DNA from: Eshraghiella sp964414835
GTDB lineage: Bacteria > Bacillota > Clostridia > Lachnospirales > Lachnospiraceae
Direction of reading: 5' to 3'
NCBI GenBank assembly: GCA_964414835.1
Contig: CAYPWY010000001.1
Span: 62,001 to 126,000 of the forward strand
DNA length: 64,000 nt
Part shown: in pieces, positions 52,561-60,152 of the stretch
Layout: every line of letters begins with the position of its first letter
How positions within the stretch are numbered: position 1 is the stretch's first letter
Notes under the pieces: model-generated
Databases searched by the model: none
Told to the model about the DNA's origin: nothing
The model's input: only the letters and a program-made list of their open reading frames with translations
Translations under genes and position numbers: made by a program

Positions 52561-53817
52561 TTACTGCGTTTGAGCTGTTTTTTTCTTTTTTGACATACAT
52601 ACAATAACAATTCCGCTCATCAAAAGCACAATTCCCCATACTTCCGGTATGGCTTCGCCTGTTGCCGGGGTATCCGCTTCGTCCGGAGTGTCAATAGTAT
52701 CTTCTTTCAAGAACAGTGCTGCCATGTCGCTCCATCTCATTGTGCAGCCTGCTCTGTCATACCAGTCTCCCGCATCCCACAGATACGGTGCAAACCCATA
52801 TTCATCGCAAAGCTCAAGAAGATATGAAATAAACTCTGTATCTCCAGCCTTACGATTATAATTTCCGTCAGATACATACTGAGGAAGAACACTGTACTCG
52901 CCGATAATAACTCCATAGCCCGCTTCCGTAAACTTCTTAAGCTTCTCAAGATTAGTCTTCATAGCTGCCTTATCGGAAGCATCTCCCCAGCTTTCCTGAT
53001 ATCCGTATCCTTCGTCCTCATAAAGTCCCACATATATCCAAGGGGTATAATAATGTACAGATACCATAAGATGATTATCAATTGTATCCGTAGGCATAAC
53101 AAATTCTGTTGAACAGGTTTTATCAATATCGGTATTATATCCTGCTATAAGCAGGTATCTTCTGTCATTGTTGCCGCCTGATGCTCTTACCAGGTTGACA
53201 AATTCCTGATTTATCTGATTTACAAGTGTATAGCTGAAAACAAGCTCCTCGTTGGCAGATTCAAAAACAAGCTTCTCAGAATAATCCTTATAATGCTCTG
53301 CAATCTGGGTCCACATCGCCTTATAACGCGCCATTGCACCGGATTCATCTGTTTCAAACTGATCCCACCAGCCGTTGTCCCAATGTATATTCACTATGAC
53401 ATACATATCATTGTTAAGAGCATATTCTATAATCTCGTCAACTCTGTCAAAAAGAGCAGAATCTATGGTGTATGTGCCATCTGACGATATCATATTGGAC
53501 CATGAAACAGGGATTCTTATAGAATCAAAGCCTGCATTCTTAATGCCTGTTATCATTGCCTGGGTTGTCACCGGCTGTCCCCATGCTGTCTCAAAATCCT
53601 TTACCGTAGGATTTGCTGTCCATGTGTTGATTGCTTCCATGGTATTGCCCAGATTCCAGCCATTACCCATATCCTCGGTAATTTCAATGGCTGTTCTTGT
53701 AAATTCTTCATTAGCCGCTGCATTCACTGTTACAAGGTCTTTTCCAGATACCACAGTAACAACAGCCATAATCACCGCCGCAAATAACGCTGCTGCTGAC
53801 ATGACCTTATTGCGCAT
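52561..53817 (-). CDS. Secreted, surface-anchored GH5 cellulase/endoglucanase
   Basis: A 418-residue protein. Signal peptide about 1-35 (RNKVMSAAALFAAVIMAVVTVVSG, cut near VNAAA). GH5 domain: GNGWNLGNTMEA, SIRIPVSWSNMI, VNIHWDNGWW, acid/base Glu in FESANEELVF, HYYTPW, and nucleophile Glu in GVIIGEYSVLP. The C-terminus has PATGEAIPEV, a hydrophobic helix and KKKK, like a cell-wall sorting signal with Thr in place of Leu in LPxTG. It likely cleaves beta-1,4-glucans at the cell surface. ATG 53817 has AGGAGG seven bases upstream; ATG 53844 also has AGGAGG and would add nine residues. Confidence 0.88.
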   Translation of the reverse strand: MRNKVMSAAALFAAVIMAVVTVVSGKDLVTVNAAANEEFTRTAIEITEDMGNGWNLGNTMEAINTWTANPTVKDFETAWGQPVTTQAMITGIKNAGFDSIRIPVSWSNMISSDGTYTIDSALFDRVDEIIEYALNNDMYVIVNIHWDNGWWDQFETDESGAMARYKAMWTQIAEHYKDYSEKLVFESANEELVFSYTLVNQINQEFVNLVRASGGNNDRRYLLIAGYNTDIDKTCSTEFVMPTDTIDNHLMVSVHYYTPWIYVGLYEDEGYGYQESWGDASDKAAMKTNLEKLKKFTEAGYGVIIGEYSVLPQYVSDGNYNRKAGDTEFISYLLELCDEYGFAPYLWDAGDWYDRAGCTMRWSDMAALFLKEDTIDTPDEADTPATGEAIPEVWGIVLLMSGIVIVCMSKKKKTAQTQ

Positions 53818-53875
53818 AAAAGTACCTCCTCTGTTTTTTCTCATATTGCCCTCCTGTTTTACATTATATATGGTA

Positions 53876-53904
53876 ATTATACCATTATTTTGTCCAACAT
53901 GCAA
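53876..53904 (-). promoter_or_regulatory. Promoter of the GH5 gene with overlapping palindrome
   Basis: Minus strand TTGCAT (53904-53899), 17-base spacer, consensus TATAAT (53881-53876). An inverted repeat ATGGTA-ATTA-TACCAT (53870-53885) covers the -10 box and could be an operator. Confidence 0.72.
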
Positions 53905-53910
53905 TCTCTT

Positions 53911-54168
53911 TTACTGCAGCTTGCACAAAACTTTTTCCTCACATACATTTACAAGGATTACATCCGGTCCTACCTTGCATATACATTCATAGGGTATTAT
54001 GTACTCGTTCTCTCTGCCGAAAAAACTGAACATTTTAGCCGGTCCCGGTACTATTATCGAAAGTATTCTTCCGGTATATATGTCCATATCAATATCCACC
54101 ACAAACCCTAGTATTTTGCAATCATTGGAATTGATAACTTCCTTATTCCTCAAATCACATATTCTCAT
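53911..54168 (-). CDS. YlmC/YmxH family PRC-barrel protein
   Basis: An 85-residue protein that is a single PRC-barrel-like domain: MRICDLRNKEVINSNDCKIL then GFVVDIDMDIYTGRILSIIV and YIIPYECICKVGPDVILV. Proteins of this family are often annotated as sporulation-linked YlmC/YmxH; the biochemical role is unknown. ATG at 54168 is chosen for AGGTGGTG upstream; an in-frame extension through the neighbouring terminator is not credible. It is isolated between the GH5 promoter and the LCP terminator. Confidence 0.82.
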   Translation of the reverse strand: MRICDLRNKEVINSNDCKILGFVVDIDMDIYTGRILSIIVPGPAKMFSFFGRENEYIIPYECICKVGPDVILVNVCEEKVLCKLQ

Positions 54169-54216
54169 ACAAACACCACCTGCTGGGATTATAATCCAGA
54201 TTATATTATTATATGC

Positions 54217-54244
54217 AAAAAAGGAGAATGTTGCCATTCTCCTT
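54217..54244 (-). terminator. Terminator of the LCP operon
   Basis: Minus strand AAGGAGAATG, GCAA loop, CATTCTCCTT, then TTTT: a perfect ten-pair stem with a GNRA-type tetraloop, five bases after the LCP stop. Confidence 0.92.
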
Positions 54245-54249
54245 AGATT

Positions 54250-55356
54250 TCACTCCTCATCCGATGCATATATAAGCCTGTATAATTTGTCTATGTAGAA
54301 ATTAAAATCAATTCCTATGCTTGAATCTCCGTTAATAGTAAGATATTTGAAATCCTCATCAGGAATACCCCATGATATTATATCATATTGCCCCATGTCG
54401 GGAAGAACTGCTATCAGTTCCAGAAATTCTCCGGTAGGTATATTGGTTGTTACCTGCGGCAGTATAGTATCCAAAAGCTCTATAAGTGTGGAAGGCGATA
54501 TGCTTTTAAGCTTATCAAAAAGAAGATTCACCACTTTCCGCTGTCTTTCCGTCCTTGTAAAATCCCCATTGCCCACATACCTGAATCTTGAGTATGCCAA
54601 TGCCTGCTTTCCGCTCAAATGCTGGTATGAGCCGTCTGCATAATCCAGATAGCCGTCATCCTCAGGCTCCCCCAAAAGAAGGTTGCTGGCATGTATGTAC
54701 TGATTAAGCCAATACAATTCATCCTCCTGAACATCAACATCCAGCCCTCCAAGTATATCCACTATATCAATGAATGAATAAAAATCCACTGCAATGTATC
54801 TGTCTATTTCTATGGAAAAATTATATTTTAGTGTATCCAAAAGAAGCTCAATACCGCCATATGCATATGCTGCATTGATTTTGGTGTATCCCTTTTCAGG
54901 AACATACACATACAAATCCCTCAAAAATGAAGTAGCTACAATTCGCTTCTCCGTTTTATTAATGGAAATCAGCATCATTGTGTCTGAACGCCCGATTCCG
55001 TCTGACTCTCTGGTATCCGAACCTACAAGCAGAATATTGTAAACATCACCGATGGGCTCATAGTCATCCTTAACATTTTCAAGAGCCTGCTGGGCAAGAC
55101 TCATATACTCATCTATCTCTTCTTCGGAAGAATCACTGCTTGTCTCCTCCTCAGGATTGGTCACATCATCCACAAATGTAACTGTTTCAGCCAATATTGT
55201 GTAATTCTCATTGAGAGGAACATAGTTCATCTTATGTATATAGTGGATAATCACTCCCACTGCCGCCACTGCCATAAGAAGTATTACTCCCACTATGGCA
55301 GATACGATTATTATAGGTTTTTTGCTTTTTTTCTTCTTATCGGATGTATTTCCCAT
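54250..55356 (-). CDS. LytR-CpsA-Psr (LCP) family protein
   Basis: A 368-residue membrane protein: short Lys-rich tail, membrane segment about 14-37, then the LCP domain (about 100-300) with LLVGSDTRESDGIGRSD, SFLRDLYVYVP, INAAYAYGG, and the Arg cluster YSRFRYVGNGDFTRTERQRK. LCP proteins attach teichoic acids or capsular glycans to peptidoglycan outside the membrane. GGAG precedes the ATG. It is the third of LCP-nucleotidyltransferase-LCP. Confidence 0.92.
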   Translation of the reverse strand: MGNTSDKKKKSKKPIIIVSAIVGVILLMAVAAVGVIIHYIHKMNYVPLNENYTILAETVTFVDDVTNPEEETSSDSSEEEIDEYMSLAQQALENVKDDYEPIGDVYNILLVGSDTRESDGIGRSDTMMLISINKTEKRIVATSFLRDLYVYVPEKGYTKINAAYAYGGIELLLDTLKYNFSIEIDRYIAVDFYSFIDIVDILGGLDVDVQEDELYWLNQYIHASNLLLGEPEDDGYLDYADGSYQHLSGKQALAYSRFRYVGNGDFTRTERQRKVVNLLFDKLKSISPSTLIELLDTILPQVTTNIPTGEFLELIAVLPDMGQYDIISWGIPDEDFKYLTINGDSSIGIDFNFYIDKLYRLIYASDEE

Positions 55357-55362
55357 CTTATC

Positions 55363-56274
55363 TTAACTCCATAATCCGTCGGGATATACACCATCACTGA
55401 TAAGTTTCTTTATAGAAGCAACCACCTCCGGCTTATCCTCCTTGTATGTCACTCCAAACCATTTACCGTTAGTTTCCAACACCTTAACCTCTGCCAGTTT
55501 TTCCTGTATAAGCTCGTCAATGACCATAGGAAGATAAAATTCCTTCTTAATATCACCATTGAGATTTCCGAGAAAATCCTCAAATTTGGGTTCCAGTTCT
55601 CCAAAAAATTCAGGCGTCAATCCCCACATATTCATTGATACGCTCGTATCCTTTGTGGCTTCTATATCCGCTCCGTTATCATCAAATGTAATCCTGCCGT
55701 CAACACACCTGATTCCTGTTGTTTCACGTACCGTTTCCAACATTCCTGATGGATTGGTGACACATATGCCGCGGGTTACTGCCCCGTTATCACTTAATGT
55801 GTTTCCCAGCTTAAAACCCGCCATACAGAAGTTATATCTGCCTCCGGAATGTGTAGGTGCGACAAGTTCGTCATGTATAAGCTTAAATGCCTCCGCTCCG
55901 TAAAAATCATCGGCATTTATTACCGCAAAGGGTTCCTTTACCAAATCTCTGCACATAAGCACCGCATGACCGGTTCCCCATGGCTTAATTCTTCCCTCCG
56001 GCACACTGAACTGCTCCGGAATTGCGTCAATATCCTGATATACATAACTTACGTCTATAACCGATGCTATTCTGTCTCCGACAATTTCCTTAAAATCCTT
56101 TTCAATATCCCTTCGTATAATAAAAACAATCTTGTTAAAGCCTGCCTTCTTAGCGTCATAAATGGAATAATCCATTATAATCTCACCGTTTGGTCCCATT
56201 TTCTCAAGCTGCTTAATCCCGCCCCCAAAGCGGCTTCCGATACCGGCAGCCATTATTACAAGTGTAGTATCCAT
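55363..56274 (-). CDS. Sugar nucleotidyltransferase family protein
   Basis: A 303-residue protein with an NTP-transferase fold: MAAGIGSRFGGGIKQL near 8-23 (Gly-rich nucleotide loop), VINADDFYGAEAF near 118-130 (metal Asp), then a C-terminal part with KWFGVTYKEDKPEVV. It is related to nucleotidylyl transferases that activate sugars, but the substrate cannot be told. TGGAGG precedes the ATG. It is sandwiched between two LCP genes with 6 bp and 21 bp gaps, suggesting a precursor for the glycan those proteins attach. Confidence 0.82.
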   Translation of the reverse strand: MDTTLVIMAAGIGSRFGGGIKQLEKMGPNGEIIMDYSIYDAKKAGFNKIVFIIRRDIEKDFKEIVGDRIASVIDVSYVYQDIDAIPEQFSVPEGRIKPWGTGHAVLMCRDLVKEPFAVINADDFYGAEAFKLIHDELVAPTHSGGRYNFCMAGFKLGNTLSDNGAVTRGICVTNPSGMLETVRETTGIRCVDGRITFDDNGADIEATKDTSVSMNMWGLTPEFFGELEPKFEDFLGNLNGDIKKEFYLPMVIDELIQEKLAEVKVLETNGKWFGVTYKEDKPEVVASIKKLISDGVYPDGLWS

Positions 56275-56295
56275 AGCAAACCTCCATAAATAGTT

Positions 56296-57435
56296 TTAAC
56301 TTCCATATATCGTATCTATCAACAGCTCCACATTCTGCTTAAGATCCGGAATCAGCACATCAAGTCCGTTAATATAACTTGGTGTACTGGCATTATCAAA
56401 AGGCACCCTTGATGACACCACTTCATAATTGAGATATTTAGGTGCGCTGCTGACCAAGTCCCATATCTCCTCAGAATTCATATTGGTGGTAAGATTAGGA
56501 AGGGCATTATCGGCAAAATTTGTCAGCTCACTTATACTCATGGATTTACATTTGGTCACAAGCTGGCTTATTATTTTTCTCTGCCTGTTGGTACGCTCAT
56601 AGTCAGCATTGCCTACATATCTTATTCTTGCATAAGCAACCGCCTGCATTCCGTTAAGATGTACCATGCCGCTCTGGGTTATGTAGTAATTTTGCGGATT
56701 CTCTCCGGTATATTTACACATATCGGTTATGTACTGGTTAGCTACCGGAAGTTCTTCCGGTATTAACTCCATATCAATACCTCCTGCCGCATCTATTATA
56801 TCCATAAGCCCGTAAAAATCCACCCTGAAATATTGATCCACATTTACTTTAAAATTACCGGAGATAGTAGAGCAAAGCAGTTCTCCGCCTCCGTATGCAT
56901 GAGCGGAATTCAGTTTATTACACTGATCAACCTGAGGAATATATACATACATATCTCTCATAAAGCTGGTCATTATTATTTTATTGGTCTTGCTGTTAAT
57001 CGATATAAGGATAATCGAATCGGCATTGCCGTTCCAGCTGTCAGTCACTCTCACGTCCGTTCCGATTAACAAAATATTCTTAACGTAATTGTCTGATATT
57101 TCTTCCACGTTCTCAAAAAAGGTCTTAGCATCTGCATCTATAAGGCTGCGCTCCACATCATCTATATTGTCCTGATCAGGTACGGGAGCATCAGTCTCAA
57201 AGGTAACGTTTTCATCAATTGTGTATCCCTCGTTACTCTCATAGTTAATCTTCTCAATAAATCTTGACTTGATATAATGCTTTCCCACAAAAAAAGCCGC
57301 AATCACAATAACTGCCAATATTGCCAGTATTATCACAATCACCTTAAATTTATTCCGTGATTTAGGCTTATCCTCGTAAATTACTTCTTCTTCGATTTCC
57401 TCTTCAGGTTCCTCTTTTGCAATCTCTTTTTTCAC
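56296..57435 (-). CDS. LytR-CpsA-Psr (LCP) family protein
   Basis: A 379-residue membrane protein with an acidic and Lys-rich cytoplasmic tail of about 27 residues, a membrane segment (about 30-50) and an LCP domain: LLIGTDVRVTDSWNGNADS, SFMRDMYVYIP, LNSAHAYGGGELL, YARIRYVGNADYERTNRQRK. GTG start at 57435 with GAGGG upstream. First gene of the LCP operon. It differs enough from the downstream paralogue to suggest distinct partners. Confidence 0.92.
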   Translation of the reverse strand: MKKEIAKEEPEEEIEEEVIYEDKPKSRNKFKVIVIILAILAVIVIAAFFVGKHYIKSRFIEKINYESNEGYTIDENVTFETDAPVPDQDNIDDVERSLIDADAKTFFENVEEISDNYVKNILLIGTDVRVTDSWNGNADSIILISINSKTNKIIMTSFMRDMYVYIPQVDQCNKLNSAHAYGGGELLCSTISGNFKVNVDQYFRVDFYGLMDIIDAAGGIDMELIPEELPVANQYITDMCKYTGENPQNYYITQSGMVHLNGMQAVAYARIRYVGNADYERTNRQRKIISQLVTKCKSMSISELTNFADNALPNLTTNMNSEEIWDLVSSAPKYLNYEVVSSRVPFDNASTPSYINGLDVLIPDLKQNVELLIDTIYGS

Positions 57436-57478
57436 GTTATATCCCTCAGCTTTTCGTTTCCGGATTCTGTCATATTAA

Positions 57479-57507
57479 AGTATACCATAGCTTTTACCCT
57501 GTAACAA
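57479..57507 (-). promoter_or_regulatory. Promoter of the LCP operon
   Basis: Minus strand TTGTTA (57507-57502), 17-base spacer, TATACT (57484-57479), about 40 bases before the GTG start. Confidence 0.7.
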
Positions 57508-57520
57508 GTTACATTTATGT

Positions 57521-57548
57521 TACATTATCTGCACTACATTATCTGCAC
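57521..57548. repeat. 14-bp exact tandem duplication at the GT2 stop codon
   Basis: TACATTATCTGCAC occurs at 57521-57534 and again at 57535-57548. The stop codon of the GT2 gene lies at the junction, so the copy changed the last codons or the spacer. Confidence 0.9.
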
Positions 57549-58316
57549 ATCAAGGCTGTCTTTCTCTTTGTTAAGCCGTTCCTGCCTCCACCGTACAATT
57601 TTGGCTTTATTGTCTGTACATCTTCTGAAAAGAGAAAATACCTGCTTAATGTACTGAAGTGTAACTTTAGTGTCAAGCTTTGAATCACCTGCGGCTCTCT
57701 CCCCAAATGAATAAGGTATTTCAATTATTTTATTATATTTACACGCTGCCAGCATCTCAATCATTATCTTCCACCCTACCGGTTTAAGGACTGCTCCCTG
57801 CAAAATCCCGCTTTTAAACATATACACACCGCCGGTGGGGTCTGATATATGCCTCAGACATGGAAGCACAATTTTACCTATGTATCTGGCCGTAGCAGAA
57901 ACGGATTTTCTCCACAAATTCAGACCTCCGTCACTGCCTCCCGGTATAAATCTGCTTGGAATACATATATCCGCCCCACGTCTCATCGCACAGTACATGT
58001 CCTTAAGCAGCATTGGGGGATGTTGAAAGTCAGCGTCCATAACCGCTATATAATCGCCTGTGGCAAGAGAAAAACCTCTGATTACTGCACCGGCAAGTCC
58101 ATCGCCTTTGTCACGGTGTTCACCGGTTACATTTAACTCAGGATGTCCAATGGAAATACTCTCTATACAATCCCATGTTGAATCCGTACTATCATCCACA
58201 AACACTATTTCATATGGTATTCCCTTTAAAGCGCTATTAATCTCATGGACCAGATTTTTAATATTATCTTCCTCATTGCGTGTAGGTATAACTATAGATA
58301 TTTTTTTTAGTTTCAT
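57534..58316 (-). CDS. GT2 family glycosyltransferase, polyprenol-phosphate mannosyltransferase-like
   Basis: A 260-residue family 2 transferase: ISIVIPTRNEEDNI at about 6-19, FVDDSTDSTWD near 38-48, AVMDADFQHPP near 93-103 (DxD-type motif), and SRFIPGGSDGG. Similar to dolichyl/polyprenyl-phosphate mannose synthases, soluble or peripheral because no C-terminal membrane segments are present. ATG at 58316 lies one base after the manC stop, so the two are coupled. Mannose as the sugar is supported by the GDP-mannose pyrophosphorylase-like gene next to it. Confidence 0.85.
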   Translation of the reverse strand: MKLKKISIVIPTRNEEDNIKNLVHEINSALKGIPYEIVFVDDSTDSTWDCIESISIGHPELNVTGEHRDKGDGLAGAVIRGFSLATGDYIAVMDADFQHPPMLLKDMYCAMRRGADICIPSRFIPGGSDGGLNLWRKSVSATARYIGKIVLPCLRHISDPTGGVYMFKSGILQGAVLKPVGWKIMIEMLAACKYNKIIEIPYSFGERAAGDSKLDTKVTLQYIKQVFSLFRRCTDNKAKIVRWRQERLNKEKDSLDVQIM

Positions 58317-58317
58317 A

Positions 58318-59373
58318 TTACAAATATTTCTCCATATCATTTTGTGATAACTTTTCAGTAATAGCCTGTATACTGCCGCTTGAATCATTTTTGCAGACCA
58401 AAAGCGCATCCCTTGTATCTACAATGACAACATCCTGCATACCGCTGACGGCTACAAGTCTGTCCGACGCTTTAACCACACAATTTTTACAGTTATCGGC
58501 AATCACATTGCCTTCTATATAATTATTATTACAGTCGGTTATACCGATTCTGCCTAGGGCTGAAAAACTCCCCGCATCATCCCATCCGAAATCACCTATT
58601 GCCGTACGGATTATCTGTGATTTTTCCAGAATTGCCTTGTCAACCGAAACCGGATTTATGGCGGCAAAGACAGCTCTGTTCCCATCAGGAAAACCGTCCG
58701 CATATAGCCTGAGCTGTTTCAAAAGCGCAGCTGCATATTTTTCATACTCACCGATTATCGTTGAAGCTTTCCACACAAACATACCACTGTTCCAAAGATA
58801 ATCCTTACTTCTGACAAACTGCATTGCCCTTTCTTTATCCGGTTTCTCAACAAATGATTTAACTGAATATGTTCCAAACTCATCACAATCGTCATGGTAA
58901 TTTATATATCCGTAACCGGTTTCAGGATAATTAGGTCTGACACCTATTGTAATAAGATATTCTTTTGCTGTTGCTGCTTTTATGGCATTGTGTAATATAT
59001 CATGAAATATCTCTTCACACCGTATTACATGGTCGGACGGAAGCACTACCATTACGGCATCATTATATTTTTTTATAATCTTTATTGCAGCAAAGCCTAT
59101 ACATGGCGCCGTATTCCGTCCCACAGGCTCACACAGCACATTTTCACGGGGTATATAGGACAGCTGCTCATATACATAATGTACATATTCCTCATTGGTA
59201 ATGATATAAATATCCTCTGCAGCGGCAACAGCACTGACTCTTGCCGCTGTCCGCTGAAGCATTGACATATCATCACCTGCCAGACTTAAAAACTGCTTTG
59301 GTTTATTTTTTCTGCTTACGGGCCAGAATCTTTTACCCTGTCCGCCGGCCATAATTAATGCCACTGTTTTCAT
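58318..59373 (-). CDS. manC: Mannose-1-phosphate guanylyltransferase
   Basis: A 351-residue nucleotidyltransferase: ALIMAGGQGKRFWPVSRKNKPKQFL near 5-29, PSDHVIR near 107-113, and FVEKPDKERAMQFV. It makes GDP-mannose from GTP and mannose 1-phosphate. The C-terminal isomerase domain of bifunctional ManC/AlgA enzymes is missing. ATG at 59373 begins the conserved region. It is encoded between sigK and the GT2 gene, probably in one transcript. Confidence 0.87.
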   Translation of the reverse strand: MKTVALIMAGGQGKRFWPVSRKNKPKQFLSLAGDDMSMLQRTAARVSAVAAAEDIYIITNEEYVHYVYEQLSYIPRENVLCEPVGRNTAPCIGFAAIKIIKKYNDAVMVVLPSDHVIRCEEIFHDILHNAIKAATAKEYLITIGVRPNYPETGYGYINYHDDCDEFGTYSVKSFVEKPDKERAMQFVRSKDYLWNSGMFVWKASTIIGEYEKYAAALLKQLRLYADGFPDGNRAVFAAINPVSVDKAILEKSQIIRTAIGDFGWDDAGSFSALGRIGITDCNNNYIEGNVIADNCKNCVVKASDRLVAVSGMQDVVIVDTRDALLVCKNDSSGSIQAITEKLSQNDMEKYL

Positions 59374-59401
59374 AATGCGTATTCCCGTCCGTGTAAGTAT
59401 T

Positions 59402-60049
59402 TCAACACATCTTTCTTTTTTCAACTTTCTGAATATAATAATCTCTCAGCTTCTCTATTGCCTTCTTCTCTATACGGCTGACATAGCTTCTGCTTATTGA
59501 AAGCTCCTCTGCCAATTCACGCTGGGTAGTTTCTTTACCGTTATACAAGCCGTACCGCCTGACTATTATATTTTTTTCTCTGGGCGTAAGAGCCTTCTCT
59601 ATTGCCTCGCTTAATATTTCAAGGTCACATTTTAGTATATAACTGTCAAGAAAATCCTTCTCATTAGTCTCAACCACATCTATAATACTTATCTCATTGC
59701 CTTCCTTGTCTGTTCCGATAGGCTCCTGTAATGAGACTTCGTGGCTTCTTTTTTTATCTCCCCGGAACGCCATCAAAAGCTCGTTGTCTATACATTTGGC
59801 AGCATAGGTGGCAAGCCTGCTTCCCTTGGTCATATCAAAGGTTTTCACTGCTTTTATCAGTCCTATGGTTCCTATGGAAATAAGCTCAGAGTATTCCCAG
59901 TCGGACAGGCTGTAATGCTTAACCATATGTGCCACAAGCCGCATATTCCTTACAATCAGGACTTCCCCCGCTTTTTCATCACCTTCGTGATATTTTTTCA
60001 GATATTCCCTCTCCTCCTTGGCAGACAATGGTTCTTCAAATGTCTTCAA
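59402..60049 (-). CDS. sigK: Late mother-cell sigma factor SigK (no pro-sequence)
   Basis: A 215-residue factor: MKTFEEPLSAKEEREYLKKY, NMRLVAHMVKHY, YSELISIGTIGLIKAVKTFD, RLATYAAKCIDNELLMAFRG, VSLQEPIGTDKEGNEISIIDV and region 4 TTQRELAEELSISRSYVSRIEKK. The QEPIGTDKEGNEIS block identifies SigK. B. subtilis SigK has a hydrophobic pro-sequence of about 20 residues; here the protein starts directly at the mature end, as in some Clostridia. The gene is intact, with no skin element. TTG start. Confidence 0.88.
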   Translation of the reverse strand: MKTFEEPLSAKEEREYLKKYHEGDEKAGEVLIVRNMRLVAHMVKHYSLSDWEYSELISIGTIGLIKAVKTFDMTKGSRLATYAAKCIDNELLMAFRGDKKRSHEVSLQEPIGTDKEGNEISIIDVVETNEKDFLDSYILKCDLEILSEAIEKALTPREKNIIVRRYGLYNGKETTQRELAEELSISRSYVSRIEKKAIEKLRDYYIQKVEKRKMC

Positions 60050-60122
60050 AGCTTCCCAACCTACGAAATATGCAATTAATACATATTATGCCGGTTGGCT
60101 TTTCTTCGTGCCTGTCACATCT

Positions 60123-60149
60123 AAAAAAGCCGGAGAGCGGTTCTCTGCC
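60123..60149 (-). terminator. Possible terminator between the U32 gene and sigK
   Basis: Minus strand GAGA-ACCGC-TCTC then CCGGC and six T. The stem is short and imperfect, but the T run and position right after the U32 stop fit a terminator. Confidence 0.38.
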
Positions 60150-60152
60150 ATA

